NCBI RefSeq assembly: GCF_029813785.1
Contig: NZ_JARVKY010000022.1
Coordinates: forward strand, 93,208-157,207
DNA length: 64,000 nucleotides
Direction of reading: 5' to 3'
Source: Streptomyces sp. DH41
GTDB lineage: Bacteria; Actinomycetota; Actinomycetes; Streptomycetales; Streptomycetaceae
The notes beneath the pieces are model-generated. The model worked only from the letters and a program-made list of their open reading frames with translations, made no database searches and had not been told where the DNA came from. The first letter of the stretch is position 1; every line of letters starts with the position of its first letter. Position numbers and translations under genes: made by a program. This document shows, in pieces, positions 54,440 through 63,972 of the stretch.

Positions 54440-55711
54440 GTGAGCGGATCCTCCACGGTGGATCTTGTGGTTGTCGGGCTCGGCTACGTAGGACTTCCCT
54501 TGGCCCGCTCGGCCGCGGCGGCGGGCCTGAAGGTCGTCGGACTCGACCGCAGCCGGAGCGTGGTCGACGCTCTGAACTCCGGCCGTTCGCACGTGGACGA
54601 CATCTCGGACGCCGAGGTCCGCGCGATGCTCGATCAGGGGTTCGAAGCGGTCGACAGGGCACGGGTGATCGCGGACGCCGCCGCGGTCGTCGTCTGTGTG
54701 CCCACCCCGCTCACCGAGTACGGCTCCCCGGACCTCGGCGCGGTGCACGCCGCGGTGGACGACATCTCCGCCCACCTGGTGCCCGGCACGCTCGTCGTCC
54801 TGGAGTCGACCACGTACCCCGGAACCACCGACGAGGTGGTGCGGCCACGCCTGGAGGCCGGCGGCCTGGAGGTCGGCAAGGACTTCCACCTGGCCTTCTC
54901 ACCCGAGCGCATCGACCCGGGCAACGCCTCCTTCGGCCTGGAGAACACGCCCAAGGTCGTCGGCGGCGTCACCGCCGACTGCACCAAGGCCGCCCGTGCC
55001 CTCTACGAGCGCTTCGTCACCCGTGTCGTGGAGGCGAAGGGCACGCGCGAGGCCGAGATGGCCAAGCTGCTGGAGAACACCTACCGGCACGTCAACATCG
55101 CGCTCGTCAACGAGATGTCGATGTTCTGCCGGGAGATCGGCGTCGATCTGTGGGACGCCATTCGCTGCGCCTCCACCAAGCCGTTCGGCTTCGCGCCCTT
55201 CTACCCTGGTCCCGGAGTCGGCGGGCACTGCATCCCGATCGACCCCAACTACCTGTCGTACAAGGTGCGGTCACTGGGCATCCCGTTCCGGTTCGTGGAG
55301 CTGGCCCAGGAGATCAACCAGCGCATGCCCGTGCACGTGGTCAACCGCGCGGGCGAGCTGCTCAACGACGTGGGCAAGGCCGTGCGCGGCTCCCGCGTCC
55401 TGCTGCTCGGCGTCACCTACAAGGCGGACATCTCCGACCAGCGGGAGAGCCCGGCCCTGGCCGTGGCCGAGAACCTGCGCGCCCGTGGCGCCGAACTGGT
55501 GTACTTCGACCCGCGGATCGCGGACTGGACCGTCGGTGGTACGCCGGTCGAGCGCGCGCACGACTACCTGGCCGCCGCCGAGAGCGCCGACCTCACCATT
55601 CTGCTCCAGTCCCACCGGGAGATCGACCTCGGCCTGCTCGCCGACCGCGCGCGGACGCTCTTCGACACCCGGGGCAAGTCCGTCGATCACCCCCGGGTGG
55701 TCAAGCTGTGA
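54440..55711 (+). CDS. UDP-sugar 6-dehydrogenase (WbpA/UDP-GlcNAc-dehydrogenase-like)
   Basis: A 423-residue NAD-dependent four-electron dehydrogenase that oxidises a UDP-sugar to its uronic acid. The N-terminal GLGYVGLP Rossmann motif and the catalytic-Cys loop YPGPGVGGHCIPIDPNYLSYK are present. That loop is closer to WbpA-type UDP-HexNAc dehydrogenases than to UDP-glucose dehydrogenases, so the product may be a HexNAc-uronic acid. The start is the GTG at 54440. It overlaps the glycosyltransferase gene by 4 bp, so it most likely supplies that enzyme with its acidic donor. The substrate remains uncertain. Confidence 0.88.
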   Translation: MSGSSTVDLVVVGLGYVGLPLARSAAAAGLKVVGLDRSRSVVDALNSGRSHVDDISDAEVRAMLDQGFEAVDRARVIADAAAVVVCVPTPLTEYGSPDLGAVHAAVDDISAHLVPGTLVVLESTTYPGTTDEVVRPRLEAGGLEVGKDFHLAFSPERIDPGNASFGLENTPKVVGGVTADCTKAARALYERFVTRVVEAKGTREAEMAKLLENTYRHVNIALVNEMSMFCREIGVDLWDAIRCASTKPFGFAPFYPGPGVGGHCIPIDPNYLSYKVRSLGIPFRFVELAQEINQRMPVHVVNRAGELLNDVGKAVRGSRVLLLGVTYKADISDQRESPALAVAENLRARGAELVYFDPRIADWTVGGTPVERAHDYLAAAESADLTILLQSHREIDLGLLADRARTLFDTRGKSVDHPRVVKL

Positions 55712-57471
55712 CGTCTGGGGACACCTACATACCCGGAGCGGTCGACTCCGGCGGGCGCCGGGCCCACCGCAAACGACGGCAGCTGAAGGTCTCCTACTTC
55801 TTCTTCCTGGTGATCGCCGCGGTGATCGCCACCCGTCTGGACTCCGACTCGCTGCACCTGTACTCGATCGGCGCCATGGGGCTCCTGTCGCTGAAGATGT
55901 TCGGCGCACTGTTCTACCGGCCCGCCAAGGGGGGCCGGGAGGAGCTGGAGTACCTGGAACGGTCATGGGTCACCGCGGTCATCCCGATCTACAACGAGGA
56001 CCCCGTGATGTTCGAGCAGGGCATGCGCAGCCTGCTCGCGCAGAGCCGTCTGCCCAACGAGATCCACATCGTCGACGACGCCAGTGCCGACGACTCCGGC
56101 ATCCGGATGGCCAGGCGGATGCGCCGCGAGTTCGAGGCGCTCGGCGTGAAGTACACGGTCAGCGTGCAGCCCGAGAACAAGGGCAAGCGCGAGGCGCTCG
56201 CGCTCGGTTTCCAGGCGGCGCCGTACTCGGACATCTTCCTGTGCGTCGACTCCGACACCGTGCTCTCCCGCGACACCGTCCGCGAGCTGCTGCTGCCGAT
56301 GGCCGACGAGAAGATCATGGCCTCCACCGGCATGGTGCTGGCGCTCAACCACGACAGCAACGTCTTCACCCGCCTCCAGGACCTGCGCTACGGCAACTCC
56401 TTCCTGTTCGAGCGGGCCGCCTACTCGCGGCTGAAGTCCGTCCTGTGCTGTTGCGGCGCCCTGTCCGCCTATCGCGGTTCCCTGGTGCGCAAGTACCTGC
56501 CGGACTTCCTCAACCAGCAGTTCCTGGGCAAGCCCGCCGTCTTCGGCGACGACCGCCGGATGACCAACTACTGCCTCACGGAGGGGCAGGTCGTCTTCCA
56601 GGAGACCGCCGTCGGCTACACGGCCGTCCCCGAGAAGCTGCCGCACTTCCTGCGCCAGCAGGTCCGCTGGAACAAGTCGTTCTTCCGCGAGTCCCTCTGG
56701 GCCTTCCGGCACCAGCGGAAGTACCGCCCGGCCTTCTGGCTGACCTGCATGGAACTCGGCCTGTGGCTGGTCTTCGGTACGGCGATGTTCTACTCGATGG
56801 TCATCCTGCCGATCATCGATCCGCCCCGGTTCCTCGACCACATCGGGGACTACGCGCTCTTCATGGTCCTCATGGGGTACCTGCGCAACGTCCGGTACCT
56901 CGACTTCCCGCGCCGGGGCATGGGCTTCGTCAAACGGTTCGGCATGTTCCTGCTCGCCCCGCTGTACGGCCTGATCCAGCTGTTCCTGCTGACCCCGCTG
57001 CGGTTCTACGCCCTCGTCACCCTGCACAAGGGCAGCTGGGGCACCCGGCAGGGCGGTGTCGAGGTGTCCGTGGCCGGCGACCACGAGGCCGACGTGACGG
57101 AGATCTTCGAGGAAGAGGATCCGTACTCCGACAAGAAGGTCACCGAGACGCTTCAGCTGATGCGTCTGGAGGGCGCGGCCCTGGCCCGCACGGCGCCCAG
57201 GGCCCCCCGCGTCCCCACCCAGCCGCAGCCGCTGCCCGGCTACGACGAGCAGCAGCACCAGGCGGTCCCGCAACAGCAGGTCAGCTGGGGGACGCCCGCG
57301 CCCGCTCCGGCCGGTCAGCACCAGTGGCAGGGCGGGTACCAGGAGCCGTACCGGCAGCAGCCGCAGCCCGGTCAGGGCCAGGGCGGCTGCCCCGACCCCT
57401 CCTGGCAGCAGGGCCAGGGGCACGGCTACGGGCAGGGGCATGGTCAGGGCTACGGCAACGGCGGCTGGTAG
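55708..57471 (+). CDS. Membrane glycosyltransferase family 2 (hyaluronan/cellulose-synthase-like)
   Basis: A 587-residue processive-type GT2. Two N-terminal helices flank the active site; the DxD motif is CVDSDTV (Asp181/Asp183), the catalytic base region is GDDRRMTNY (Asp281-282) and the product-binding QQVRW is at 317-321. Three or four C-terminal helices follow. The last 110 residues are a disordered Gln/Gly/Pro/Tyr-rich tail (for example QGHGYGQGHGQGYGNGG). Start GTG 55708 overlaps the dehydrogenase stop. Together they should make and extrude an acidic polysaccharide. The sugar is unknown. Confidence 0.85.
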   Translation: MTSGDTYIPGAVDSGGRRAHRKRRQLKVSYFFFLVIAAVIATRLDSDSLHLYSIGAMGLLSLKMFGALFYRPAKGGREELEYLERSWVTAVIPIYNEDPVMFEQGMRSLLAQSRLPNEIHIVDDASADDSGIRMARRMRREFEALGVKYTVSVQPENKGKREALALGFQAAPYSDIFLCVDSDTVLSRDTVRELLLPMADEKIMASTGMVLALNHDSNVFTRLQDLRYGNSFLFERAAYSRLKSVLCCCGALSAYRGSLVRKYLPDFLNQQFLGKPAVFGDDRRMTNYCLTEGQVVFQETAVGYTAVPEKLPHFLRQQVRWNKSFFRESLWAFRHQRKYRPAFWLTCMELGLWLVFGTAMFYSMVILPIIDPPRFLDHIGDYALFMVLMGYLRNVRYLDFPRRGMGFVKRFGMFLLAPLYGLIQLFLLTPLRFYALVTLHKGSWGTRQGGVEVSVAGDHEADVTEIFEEEDPYSDKKVTETLQLMRLEGAALARTAPRAPRVPTQPQPLPGYDEQQHQAVPQQQVSWGTPAPAPAGQHQWQGGYQEPYRQQPQPGQGQGGCPDPSWQQGQGHGYGQGHGQGYGNGGW

Positions 57472-57514
57472 TCGGCACGGCGGAATGAACGTATGAGCGG
57501 CGCGGCGCGCCGGC

Positions 57515-58948
57515 TCACCCCCGGACCGTGTCGAAGTAGTTCCTGCCGTCGTCGGTGAAGCCCTCGACCTGGGCTTGGACCTCCTTCGCCGTCAGGGTTT
57601 CGTTCGCGTTGTAGTAGAGCCAGTCCACCTTCATGTCCCAGGCGCGGTCGCCCTTGAACGGCAGGTCGACGAACCAGTGGTTGAAGTTGACCGACATGTC
57701 CGCGCGCGGGGCGTACTTGCCGTCGCTGACGAAGAGCTTCTCGCCGTCGAGCCAGTAGGCGACGACGCCGTCCTTCACCCTGATCATCACGGTGTGCCAG
57801 GCGGCGAGGCTCTTGTTCGTGGTGGTGTAGACGCGGTCGTTGCTCTTGTGGTCGTACCAGGTCACGGTGTCGAGTTTGGGGCCGGCCCGTCCCCAAGCGC
57901 CGTTGGGCATGTACTCGTTGTCCAGCTCGCTGTACTTCGAGCCCTCGCCGCCGATGGTGTAGAAGGTCTGGTTGACGTGGTCGCCCCTGTCGCCGGTGGT
58001 CGGCTCGTCACTGAAGCGGATACGGGCCGCGTAGGTCCCCTCGCGGAACTTGCTCGCGGCCGTGCCCAGGCTGGACTGCTTGGTGCCCGCCTCGGTGCCG
58101 TCGGTGCTGGCGCGCAGTCGCAGCACCTGCCCGTTCTCGAGGGCCTCCTCGTCGGCGGGGAAGGCGACGTTCTCGGCCGACCACGTGTCCTCGATGCCGG
58201 GGCCGCCCTCACTGGTGCGGACCAGCCAGCCGTGCTTGAACAGCGCCGGGTCCTTGGGGCCGAGGTAGTCGAAGGTGTCGAACAGGACGCCGTCGGGGGC
58301 GGCCGGCAACGGATCGGCGGCGGCCGTCCCCGCCTTCTTCCCGTCGTCGTCCGGCTTCGTGCCGTCCGGCTCCTCGCCCCAGGCGAGCACGCCCCGCTTG
58401 TACGCGGTGACCCGCTTCGCCTCCTTGTAGCTGGTCGTCTCCGCGTCGAAGGAGCGGTCGTCGGACTGCTCCAACTCCTTGTGGTCGGTGCGGAAGAGCT
58501 GGAGGTCGATGCCCTTGCTGTTGGCGCCCGGCTCCAGTTCGCCGGCCCCGGGCGAGAACCGGACCTCCAGGTAGCGGTCGGCGGTGTCGGTCGGCTCGGC
58601 CGGCTCGACGATCCGCCCGGCGAGGTGGGAGCAGCCGAAGGCGGCGTTGACGCAGTTGAACGCGTAGGAGGCGCCGTCGTCGGCGGTGAAGTAGTACCGG
58701 AGGGTGACGTCGCTCAACGGCAGTGGTTTCTCGGTCTTGTTGAAGACCTCCAGCGACGGCTTGGCCACCGCGGAGGTGGCCGGCGTGCCGGTCCGGTAGC
58801 GCACGAGCAGTTCGGGCGGTTCCGGGTCCGCCTTGTTCCAGACGGGATAGAGGGCCGTGGCACCCGCGGCGAGGACGACGGCGAACAGCAGCAGCCGGAT
58901 CTTGGGCCACACCCGGCGTCGGGGCGGGCGGCGGCGGGTGGACGCCAC
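57515..58948 (-). CDS. Membrane-anchored CBM3-GH16 glycanase
   Basis: A 477-residue protein. A basic N terminus (RRRPPRRR) and one helix (LLLFAVVLAAGATALYPV) anchor it with the rest outside. Residues about 45-170 form a CBM3-like domain (VFNKTEKPLPLSDVTLRYYF, DRYLEVRFSPGAGELEPGANS). Residues about 230-470 form a GH16-like jelly roll with the catalytic signature SELDNEYMPNG (E-L-D-N-E). It is convergent with the GT2 operon and probably trims or remodels a beta-glycan at the cell surface. The substrate is unknown. The start is the ATG at 58948. Confidence 0.75.
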   Translation of the reverse strand: MASTRRRPPRRRVWPKIRLLLFAVVLAAGATALYPVWNKADPEPPELLVRYRTGTPATSAVAKPSLEVFNKTEKPLPLSDVTLRYYFTADDGASYAFNCVNAAFGCSHLAGRIVEPAEPTDTADRYLEVRFSPGAGELEPGANSKGIDLQLFRTDHKELEQSDDRSFDAETTSYKEAKRVTAYKRGVLAWGEEPDGTKPDDDGKKAGTAAADPLPAAPDGVLFDTFDYLGPKDPALFKHGWLVRTSEGGPGIEDTWSAENVAFPADEEALENGQVLRLRASTDGTEAGTKQSSLGTAASKFREGTYAARIRFSDEPTTGDRGDHVNQTFYTIGGEGSKYSELDNEYMPNGAWGRAGPKLDTVTWYDHKSNDRVYTTTNKSLAAWHTVMIRVKDGVVAYWLDGEKLFVSDGKYAPRADMSVNFNHWFVDLPFKGDRAWDMKVDWLYYNANETLTAKEVQAQVEGFTDDGRNYFDTVRG

Positions 58949-59066
58949 GGGGATCTCCTCAACAGGCCGACCGCACGCTCTCGGAGCCGAGGGTGGTGTC
59001 CAGGCGGGAGAGCCGCGTACACAAGTAGTCAGATCGTGTGGAGATCCTATAGGTGCGCGTGCGGCG

Positions 59067-59113
59067 GAAGGGGGTGGGCCGCACGGATCGTTACCGTGCG
59101 GCCCACCCCCTTC
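59067..59113 (-). terminator. Terminator of the fadB/fadA operon
   Basis: Perfect 20-bp arms (59067-59086 and 59094-59113) flank a 7-base loop just after the fadB stop. Confidence 0.85.
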
Positions 59114-59128
59114 GCCGGGGATACCCGG

Positions 59129-61261
59129 TTACGCCGGAACGCTCGCCACCCCGGGCTCCAGGAACCGCTTCCCGTTCACCCGCTCGGCGACGCCCTCACG
59201 GTCCAGGTACGGCGTGATGCCGCCCAGGTGGAAGGGCCAGCCGGCGCCGGTGATCAGGCAGAGGTCGATGTCCTGGGCCTCGGCGACGACGCCCTCGTCG
59301 AGCATCAGGCCGATCTCCTGGGCCACCGCGTCCAGGACGCGGTCGCGGACCTGCTCCTCGGTCAGGACGGAGTCGCCCTGCTTCAGCAGCGCGGCGACCT
59401 CCGGGTCCAGCTCCGGCTTGCCGCTGTCGTAGACGTAGAAGCCGCGCTTGCCCGCCTCGACGACCGCCTTGAGGTTCGGGGAGACCGTGAAGCGCTCGGG
59501 GAAGGCCCGGTTGAGGGTCTCCGAGACGTGCAGGCCGATGGCCGGGCCGACCAGCTCCAGCAGGACCAGCGGCGACATCGGCAGGCCGAGCGGCTCCACC
59601 GCCTTCTCCGCGACCTCGACCGGGGTGCCCTCGTCGATGACGTTCTGGATCTCGCCCATGAAGCGGGTCAGGATGCGGTTCACGACGAACGCCGGGGCGT
59701 CCTTCACGAGGACCGCGGTCTTCTTCAGCTTCTTGGCGACGCCGAACGCCGTGGCCAGCGAGGCCTCGTCGGTCTGCTCGCCGCGGACGATCTCCAGCAG
59801 CGGGAGGATCGCGACCGGGTTGAAGAAGTGGAAGCCGACGACCCGCTCGGGGTGCTTCAGCTTCGACGCCATCTCCGAGACGGAGAGCGAGGAGGTGTTG
59901 GTGGCGAGGATCGCGTGCGCGGGCGCCACCGCCTCGACCTCCGCGAACACCTTCTGCTTGACGCCCATCTCCTCGAACACCGCTTCGATGATGAAGTCGG
60001 CGTCCGCGAAGCCCTCGGCCTTGTCCAGGACACCGGAGACCAGGCCCTTCAGCCGGTTCGCCTTGTCCTGGTTGATCCGGCCCTTGCCGAGCAGCTTGTC
60101 GATCTCGGCGTGGACGTAGCCCACGCCCTTGTCGACGCGCTCCTGGTCGATGTCGGTCAGGACGACCGGCACCTCCAGGCGGCGCAGGAAGAGCAGGGCC
60201 AGCTGCGACGCCATCAGGCCGGCGCCGACGACGCCCACCTTGGTGACCGGGCGGGCCAGCGCCTTGTCCGGGGCGCCGGCGGGGCGCTTGGCGCGCTTCT
60301 GCACCAGGTTGAAGGCGTAGATGCCGGAGCGCAGCTCGCCGCCCATGATCAGGTCGGCGAGGGCCTGGTCCTCGGCGTCGTAGCCCTGCTGGAGGTCGCC
60401 GTTCTTGGCGGCGGCGATGATGTCCAGGGCGCGGTAGGCGGCGGGGGCGGCGCCGTGCACCTTGGAGTCGGCGATGAAGCGGCCCTTGGCGACGGCCTGG
60501 TCCCAGGCCTCGCCGCGGTCGATCGCCGGACGCTCGACGGCGATCTCGCCCTTGAGGACGGACGCCGTCCAGATCAGCGACTGCTCCAGGAAGTCCGCGC
60601 CCTCGAAGATCGCGTCCGCGATGCCGAGCTCGTAGACCTGCTTGCCCTTGAGCTGCCTGTTCTGGTTCAGGCTGTTCTCGATGATCACCGAGACGGCCTT
60701 GTCGGCGCCGATCAGGTTCGGCAGCAGCGTGCAGCCGCCCCAGCCGGGGACGAGGCCGAGGAAGACCTCGGGGAGCGAGAACGCCGGGAGCGCGGCCGAC
60801 ACCGTGCGGTACGCGCAGTGCAGGCCGATTTCCACGCCGCCGCCCATCGCGGCACCGTTGTAGTACGCGAAGGTCGGCACGGCCAGCTTCGACAGCCGCT
60901 TGAAGACGTCGTGGCCGCCCTTGCCGATGGCGAGCGCGTCCTCGTGCCGCTTCAGCAGCTCGACGCCCTTGAGGTCGGCGCCGACCGCGAAGATGAACGG
61001 CTTGCCGGTGACGCCGACGCCGACGATGTCGCCGTCCGCGGCCTCCTTCTCGACCCGGTCGATGGCGGCGTCGATGTTCGCCAGCGACTGCGGGCCCAGC
61101 GTGGTCGGCTTGGTGTGGTCCAGGCCGTTGTCCAGGGTGATCAGGGCGAAGCGCCCCGCGCCCAGCGGCAGGTCGAAGTGGCGTACGTGCGCCTGCGTGA
61201 CGACCTCGCCCGGGAACAGCTCGGCCGCACCCTTCAGAAGCTCTGCGGTGGTGGTGCTCAC
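59129..61261 (-). CDS. fadB: Fused enoyl-CoA hydratase / 3-hydroxyacyl-CoA dehydrogenase
   Basis: A 710-residue bifunctional beta-oxidation enzyme. The N-terminal hydratase (VEIGLHCAYR and AAMGGG oxyanion region) is followed by an NAD-binding Rossmann domain (GVVGAGLMASQLALLFLRR) and the HAD C-terminal domain (VVGFHFFNPVAILPLLEIV, FVVNRILTRFMGEI). It converts trans-2-enoyl-CoA to 3-ketoacyl-CoA. The GTG at 61261 overlaps the thiolase stop by 4 bp, and longer readings lack homology. It is the downstream gene of the fad operon, and its position matches SCO6026. Confidence 0.92.
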   Translation of the reverse strand: MSTTTAELLKGAAELFPGEVVTQAHVRHFDLPLGAGRFALITLDNGLDHTKPTTLGPQSLANIDAAIDRVEKEAADGDIVGVGVTGKPFIFAVGADLKGVELLKRHEDALAIGKGGHDVFKRLSKLAVPTFAYYNGAAMGGGVEIGLHCAYRTVSAALPAFSLPEVFLGLVPGWGGCTLLPNLIGADKAVSVIIENSLNQNRQLKGKQVYELGIADAIFEGADFLEQSLIWTASVLKGEIAVERPAIDRGEAWDQAVAKGRFIADSKVHGAAPAAYRALDIIAAAKNGDLQQGYDAEDQALADLIMGGELRSGIYAFNLVQKRAKRPAGAPDKALARPVTKVGVVGAGLMASQLALLFLRRLEVPVVLTDIDQERVDKGVGYVHAEIDKLLGKGRINQDKANRLKGLVSGVLDKAEGFADADFIIEAVFEEMGVKQKVFAEVEAVAPAHAILATNTSSLSVSEMASKLKHPERVVGFHFFNPVAILPLLEIVRGEQTDEASLATAFGVAKKLKKTAVLVKDAPAFVVNRILTRFMGEIQNVIDEGTPVEVAEKAVEPLGLPMSPLVLLELVGPAIGLHVSETLNRAFPERFTVSPNLKAVVEAGKRGFYVYDSGKPELDPEVAALLKQGDSVLTEEQVRDRVLDAVAQEIGLMLDEGVVAEAQDIDLCLITGAGWPFHLGGITPYLDREGVAERVNGKRFLEPGVASVPA

Positions 61262-62475
61262 TTGTCCCCCTCGAAGTGCGGGTTCTCCCAGACGACCGTC
61301 GCGCCCATGCCGAAGCCGACGCACATGGTGGTCAGGCCGTAGCGGACGTGCGGCTGCTCCTCGAACTGGCGGGCCAGCTGCGTCATCAGGCGGACGCCCG
61401 ACGAGGCCAGCGGGTGGCCGAAGGCGATGGCGCCGCCGTACTGGTTGACGCGCGCGTCGTCGTCGGCGATGCCGTAGTGCTCCAGGAAGGCGAGGACCTG
61501 GACGGCGAAGGCCTCGTTGATCTCGAACAGGCCGATGTCGTCGATGGACAGGCCGGCCTGGGCCAGGGCCTTCTCCGTCGCCGGGATCGGGCCGTAGCCC
61601 ATGACCTCCGGCTCGACACCCGCGAAGGAGTACGAGACGAGGCGCATCTTGACCGGCAGGCCGTTCTCGCGGGCGAAGTCCTCGCTCGCGATCAGGGAGG
61701 CGGTCGCGCCGTCGTTCAGACCGGCCGCGTTGCCCGCGGTGACCCGGCCGTGCACGCGGAACGGCGTCTTCAGACCCGCCAGGTTCTCCAGCGTGGTGCC
61801 CGGACGCATCGGCTCGTCGGCGGTGACCAGACCCCAGCCGGTCTCACCGGCCTCCTCGTTCGTACGGCGCACCGAGACCGGCACCAGGTCGGCCTGGATC
61901 TTGCCGTCGGCGTACGCCTTGGCGGCCTTCTCCTGCGAGCGCACCGCGTACTCGTCGGCACGCTGCTTGGTGATGCTCGGGTAGCGGTCGTGCAGGTTCT
62001 CCGCGGTCATGCCCATGAACAGGGCGGACTCGTCGACCAGCTTCTCGCTGACGAACCGCGGGTTCGGGTCCACGCCCTCGCCCATCGGGTGGCGGCCCAT
62101 GTGCTCGACACCGCCGGCGACGGCGACGTCGTACGCGCCGAAGGCGACGGAGCCGGCCACCGAGGTGACGGCGGTCAGGGCGCCCGCGCACATGCGGTCG
62201 ATCGAGTAGCCCGGGACCGAGGTGGGCAGCCCCGCCAGGATGCCGGCGGTGCGGCCGATGGTCAGGCCCTGGTCCCCGATCTGCGTGGTCGCGGCGACGG
62301 CGACCTCGTCGATCTTCTTGGGGTCGAGACCGGGATTGCGGCGCAGCAGTTCCCGGATCGCCTTCACGACCAGGTCGTCGGCGCGGGTCTCGTGGTAGAT
62401 GCCCTTCGGGCCCGCCTTGCCGAACGGGGTGCGGACGCCGTCTACGAAGACGACGTCCCTGACGGTACGAGGCAC
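61258..62475 (-). CDS. fadA: Acetyl-CoA acyltransferase (3-ketoacyl-CoA thiolase)
   Basis: A 405-residue thiolase that completes each beta-oxidation cycle. The nucleophile is in SIDRMCAGALTAV, the NEAFAVQ motif and GHPLASSG follow, and the second Cys is in TMCVGFGMGA. It is translated from the GTG at 62475 after GGAGGAGA and overlaps fadB. It corresponds to SCO6027 by synteny. The leader contains two dyads that may bind a TetR-family fatty-acid regulator. Confidence 0.92.
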   Translation of the reverse strand: MPRTVRDVVFVDGVRTPFGKAGPKGIYHETRADDLVVKAIRELLRRNPGLDPKKIDEVAVAATTQIGDQGLTIGRTAGILAGLPTSVPGYSIDRMCAGALTAVTSVAGSVAFGAYDVAVAGGVEHMGRHPMGEGVDPNPRFVSEKLVDESALFMGMTAENLHDRYPSITKQRADEYAVRSQEKAAKAYADGKIQADLVPVSVRRTNEEAGETGWGLVTADEPMRPGTTLENLAGLKTPFRVHGRVTAGNAAGLNDGATASLIASEDFARENGLPVKMRLVSYSFAGVEPEVMGYGPIPATEKALAQAGLSIDDIGLFEINEAFAVQVLAFLEHYGIADDDARVNQYGGAIAFGHPLASSGVRLMTQLARQFEEQPHVRYGLTTMCVGFGMGATVVWENPHFEGDK

Positions 62476-62524
62476 GATGGCTCTCCTCCAGGGTGCGGGA
62501 TGGCACTGCTGCGGCGCGCAGATG

Positions 62525-62567
62525 CTGAGCGCGCGCTCAGGCCCATGCTACTTATGAGTAACGTAGC
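62525..62567. promoter_or_regulatory. Two dyads upstream of the fadA/fadB operon
   Basis: CTGAGCGCGCGCTCAG (62525-62540) is a perfect 16-bp palindrome of TetR-operator type. GCTACTTATGAGTAACGTAGC (62547-62567) is an imperfect dyad containing GCTAC/GTAGC and TACT/AGTA arms. They lie 50-92 bp before the thiolase start, in the shared 181-bp gap with the RNase D gene. Confidence 0.55.
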
Positions 62568-62656
62568 TGCCCAGTCCCCCCGGCCCAAGCGGCGAACGTC
62601 ACACCGTCGGATCGCCGCCCACCCTGGATCTTGGCCGGAACTCGCCGCCGCTCCTC

Positions 62657-63943
62657 CTACGACACGCTCTGCGTCAGCGCCGTCACCAGTACCGGCGTCA
62701 CCTGCTCCACCTGCCAGGGCCGGGCCCCGTGTCCGGCGAGGGCCGCGGCCACGGACTCCGCGTCGACCGGCGCCGGCGGCTCCCAGCAGACCCTGCGCAC
62801 CGTGTCCGGGGTGATCAGGTTCTCCTGCGGCATGTTCAGCCGTTCGGCCAGCGCCGTGACCGCCGCCCGCGCGGCGGTGAGCCGGGCCGCGGCGGCCGGG
62901 TCCTTGTCGGCCCAGGCCCGGGGCGGCGGGGGACCGGTCACCGGCTGACCGGGCTGGGGCAGCTGCGACTCGGACAGGCCCCTGGCCCGGTCCACCGCCA
63001 CCTGCCACTGCTCCACCTGCCGGCGGTTCACGCGTCCGAACCCGTTCAGCGCGGCCAGCGCGTGCGCGTTGACCGGCAGGGCGAGCGCCGCTTCGACGAT
63101 GGCAGCGTCCCCGAGCACCTTGCCGGGGGAGACGTCCCGGCGCTGCGCGATGCGGTCCCGGGTCTGCCACAGCTCCCGTACGACGGCGAGCTGACGGCGC
63201 CGGCGCACCTTGTGCATGCCGGACGTGCGGCGCCACGGGTCCTTGCGGGGCTCGGGCGGCGGAGCGGAGGCGATCGCGTCGAACTCCTGCCGGGCCCACT
63301 CCAGCTTGCCCTGCCGGTCCAGCTCCTTCTCCAGCGCGTCGCGCAGGTCGACGAGGAGCTCGACGTCGAGCGCGGCGTAGCGCAGCCATGGTTCGGGCAG
63401 CGGACGCGTCGACCAGTCGACGGCCGAGTGGCCCTTCTCCAGGACGAAGCCCAGGACGTTCTCCACCATCGCGCCGAGGCCGACCCGCGGGAACCCGGCG
63501 AGCCGCCCGGCCAGCTCGGTGTCGAAGATGCGGGTGGGCACCATCCCTATTTCGCGCAGGCACGGCAGGTCCTGGGTGGCCGCGTGCAGCACCCATTCCA
63601 CGTCCGAGATCGCCGCGCCCAGCCCGGACAGGTCGGGACAGGCCACCGGGTCGATCAGGGCGCTGCCCGCGCCCTCGCGGCGCAGCTGCACCAGGTACGC
63701 GCGCTGGCCGTACCGGTAACCGGAGGCGCGTTCGGCGTCGACGGCGACGGGGCCGCGGCCGGCCGCGAAGGCGGCGGTCACCTCGGCGAGGGCGTCCGCG
63801 TCGGCGATCACCCGCGGAATGCCCTCGCGTGGTTCGAGCAAGGGGATCGGCGCCTGGCTCGCAGAAGATCCGGCGTCGTCCGGAGGGGCGCCTCCGGTGG
63901 TTCGCAGTGGACGGTCTGCTGCGGTTTCGTGGGCGTCGGTCAC
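62657..63943 (-). CDS. Ribonuclease D
   Basis: A 428-residue 3'-5' exonuclease of the DEDDy type, trimming stable-RNA precursors. VAVDAERASGYRYGQRAYLVQL has the first acidic pair, VLHAATQDLPCL the third, and YAALDVELLVDL the final Tyr/Asp. An HRDC domain follows at about 210-300. It starts at the GTG at 63943. The window ends before its upstream gene can be seen. Confidence 0.9.
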   Translation of the reverse strand: MTDAHETAADRPLRTTGGAPPDDAGSSASQAPIPLLEPREGIPRVIADADALAEVTAAFAAGRGPVAVDAERASGYRYGQRAYLVQLRREGAGSALIDPVACPDLSGLGAAISDVEWVLHAATQDLPCLREIGMVPTRIFDTELAGRLAGFPRVGLGAMVENVLGFVLEKGHSAVDWSTRPLPEPWLRYAALDVELLVDLRDALEKELDRQGKLEWARQEFDAIASAPPPEPRKDPWRRTSGMHKVRRRRQLAVVRELWQTRDRIAQRRDVSPGKVLGDAAIVEAALALPVNAHALAALNGFGRVNRRQVEQWQVAVDRARGLSESQLPQPGQPVTGPPPPRAWADKDPAAAARLTAARAAVTALAERLNMPQENLITPDTVRRVCWEPPAPVDAESVAAALAGHGARPWQVEQVTPVLVTALTQSVS

Positions 63944-63972
63944 CTGTCAAGGGTATCGGTGGATCGACGGCG

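Noticed and set aside
57575..61342. Long plus-strand frame across GH16 and fadB
   Set aside because: It is the antisense shadow of two well-supported genes, with no ribosome site or domain.
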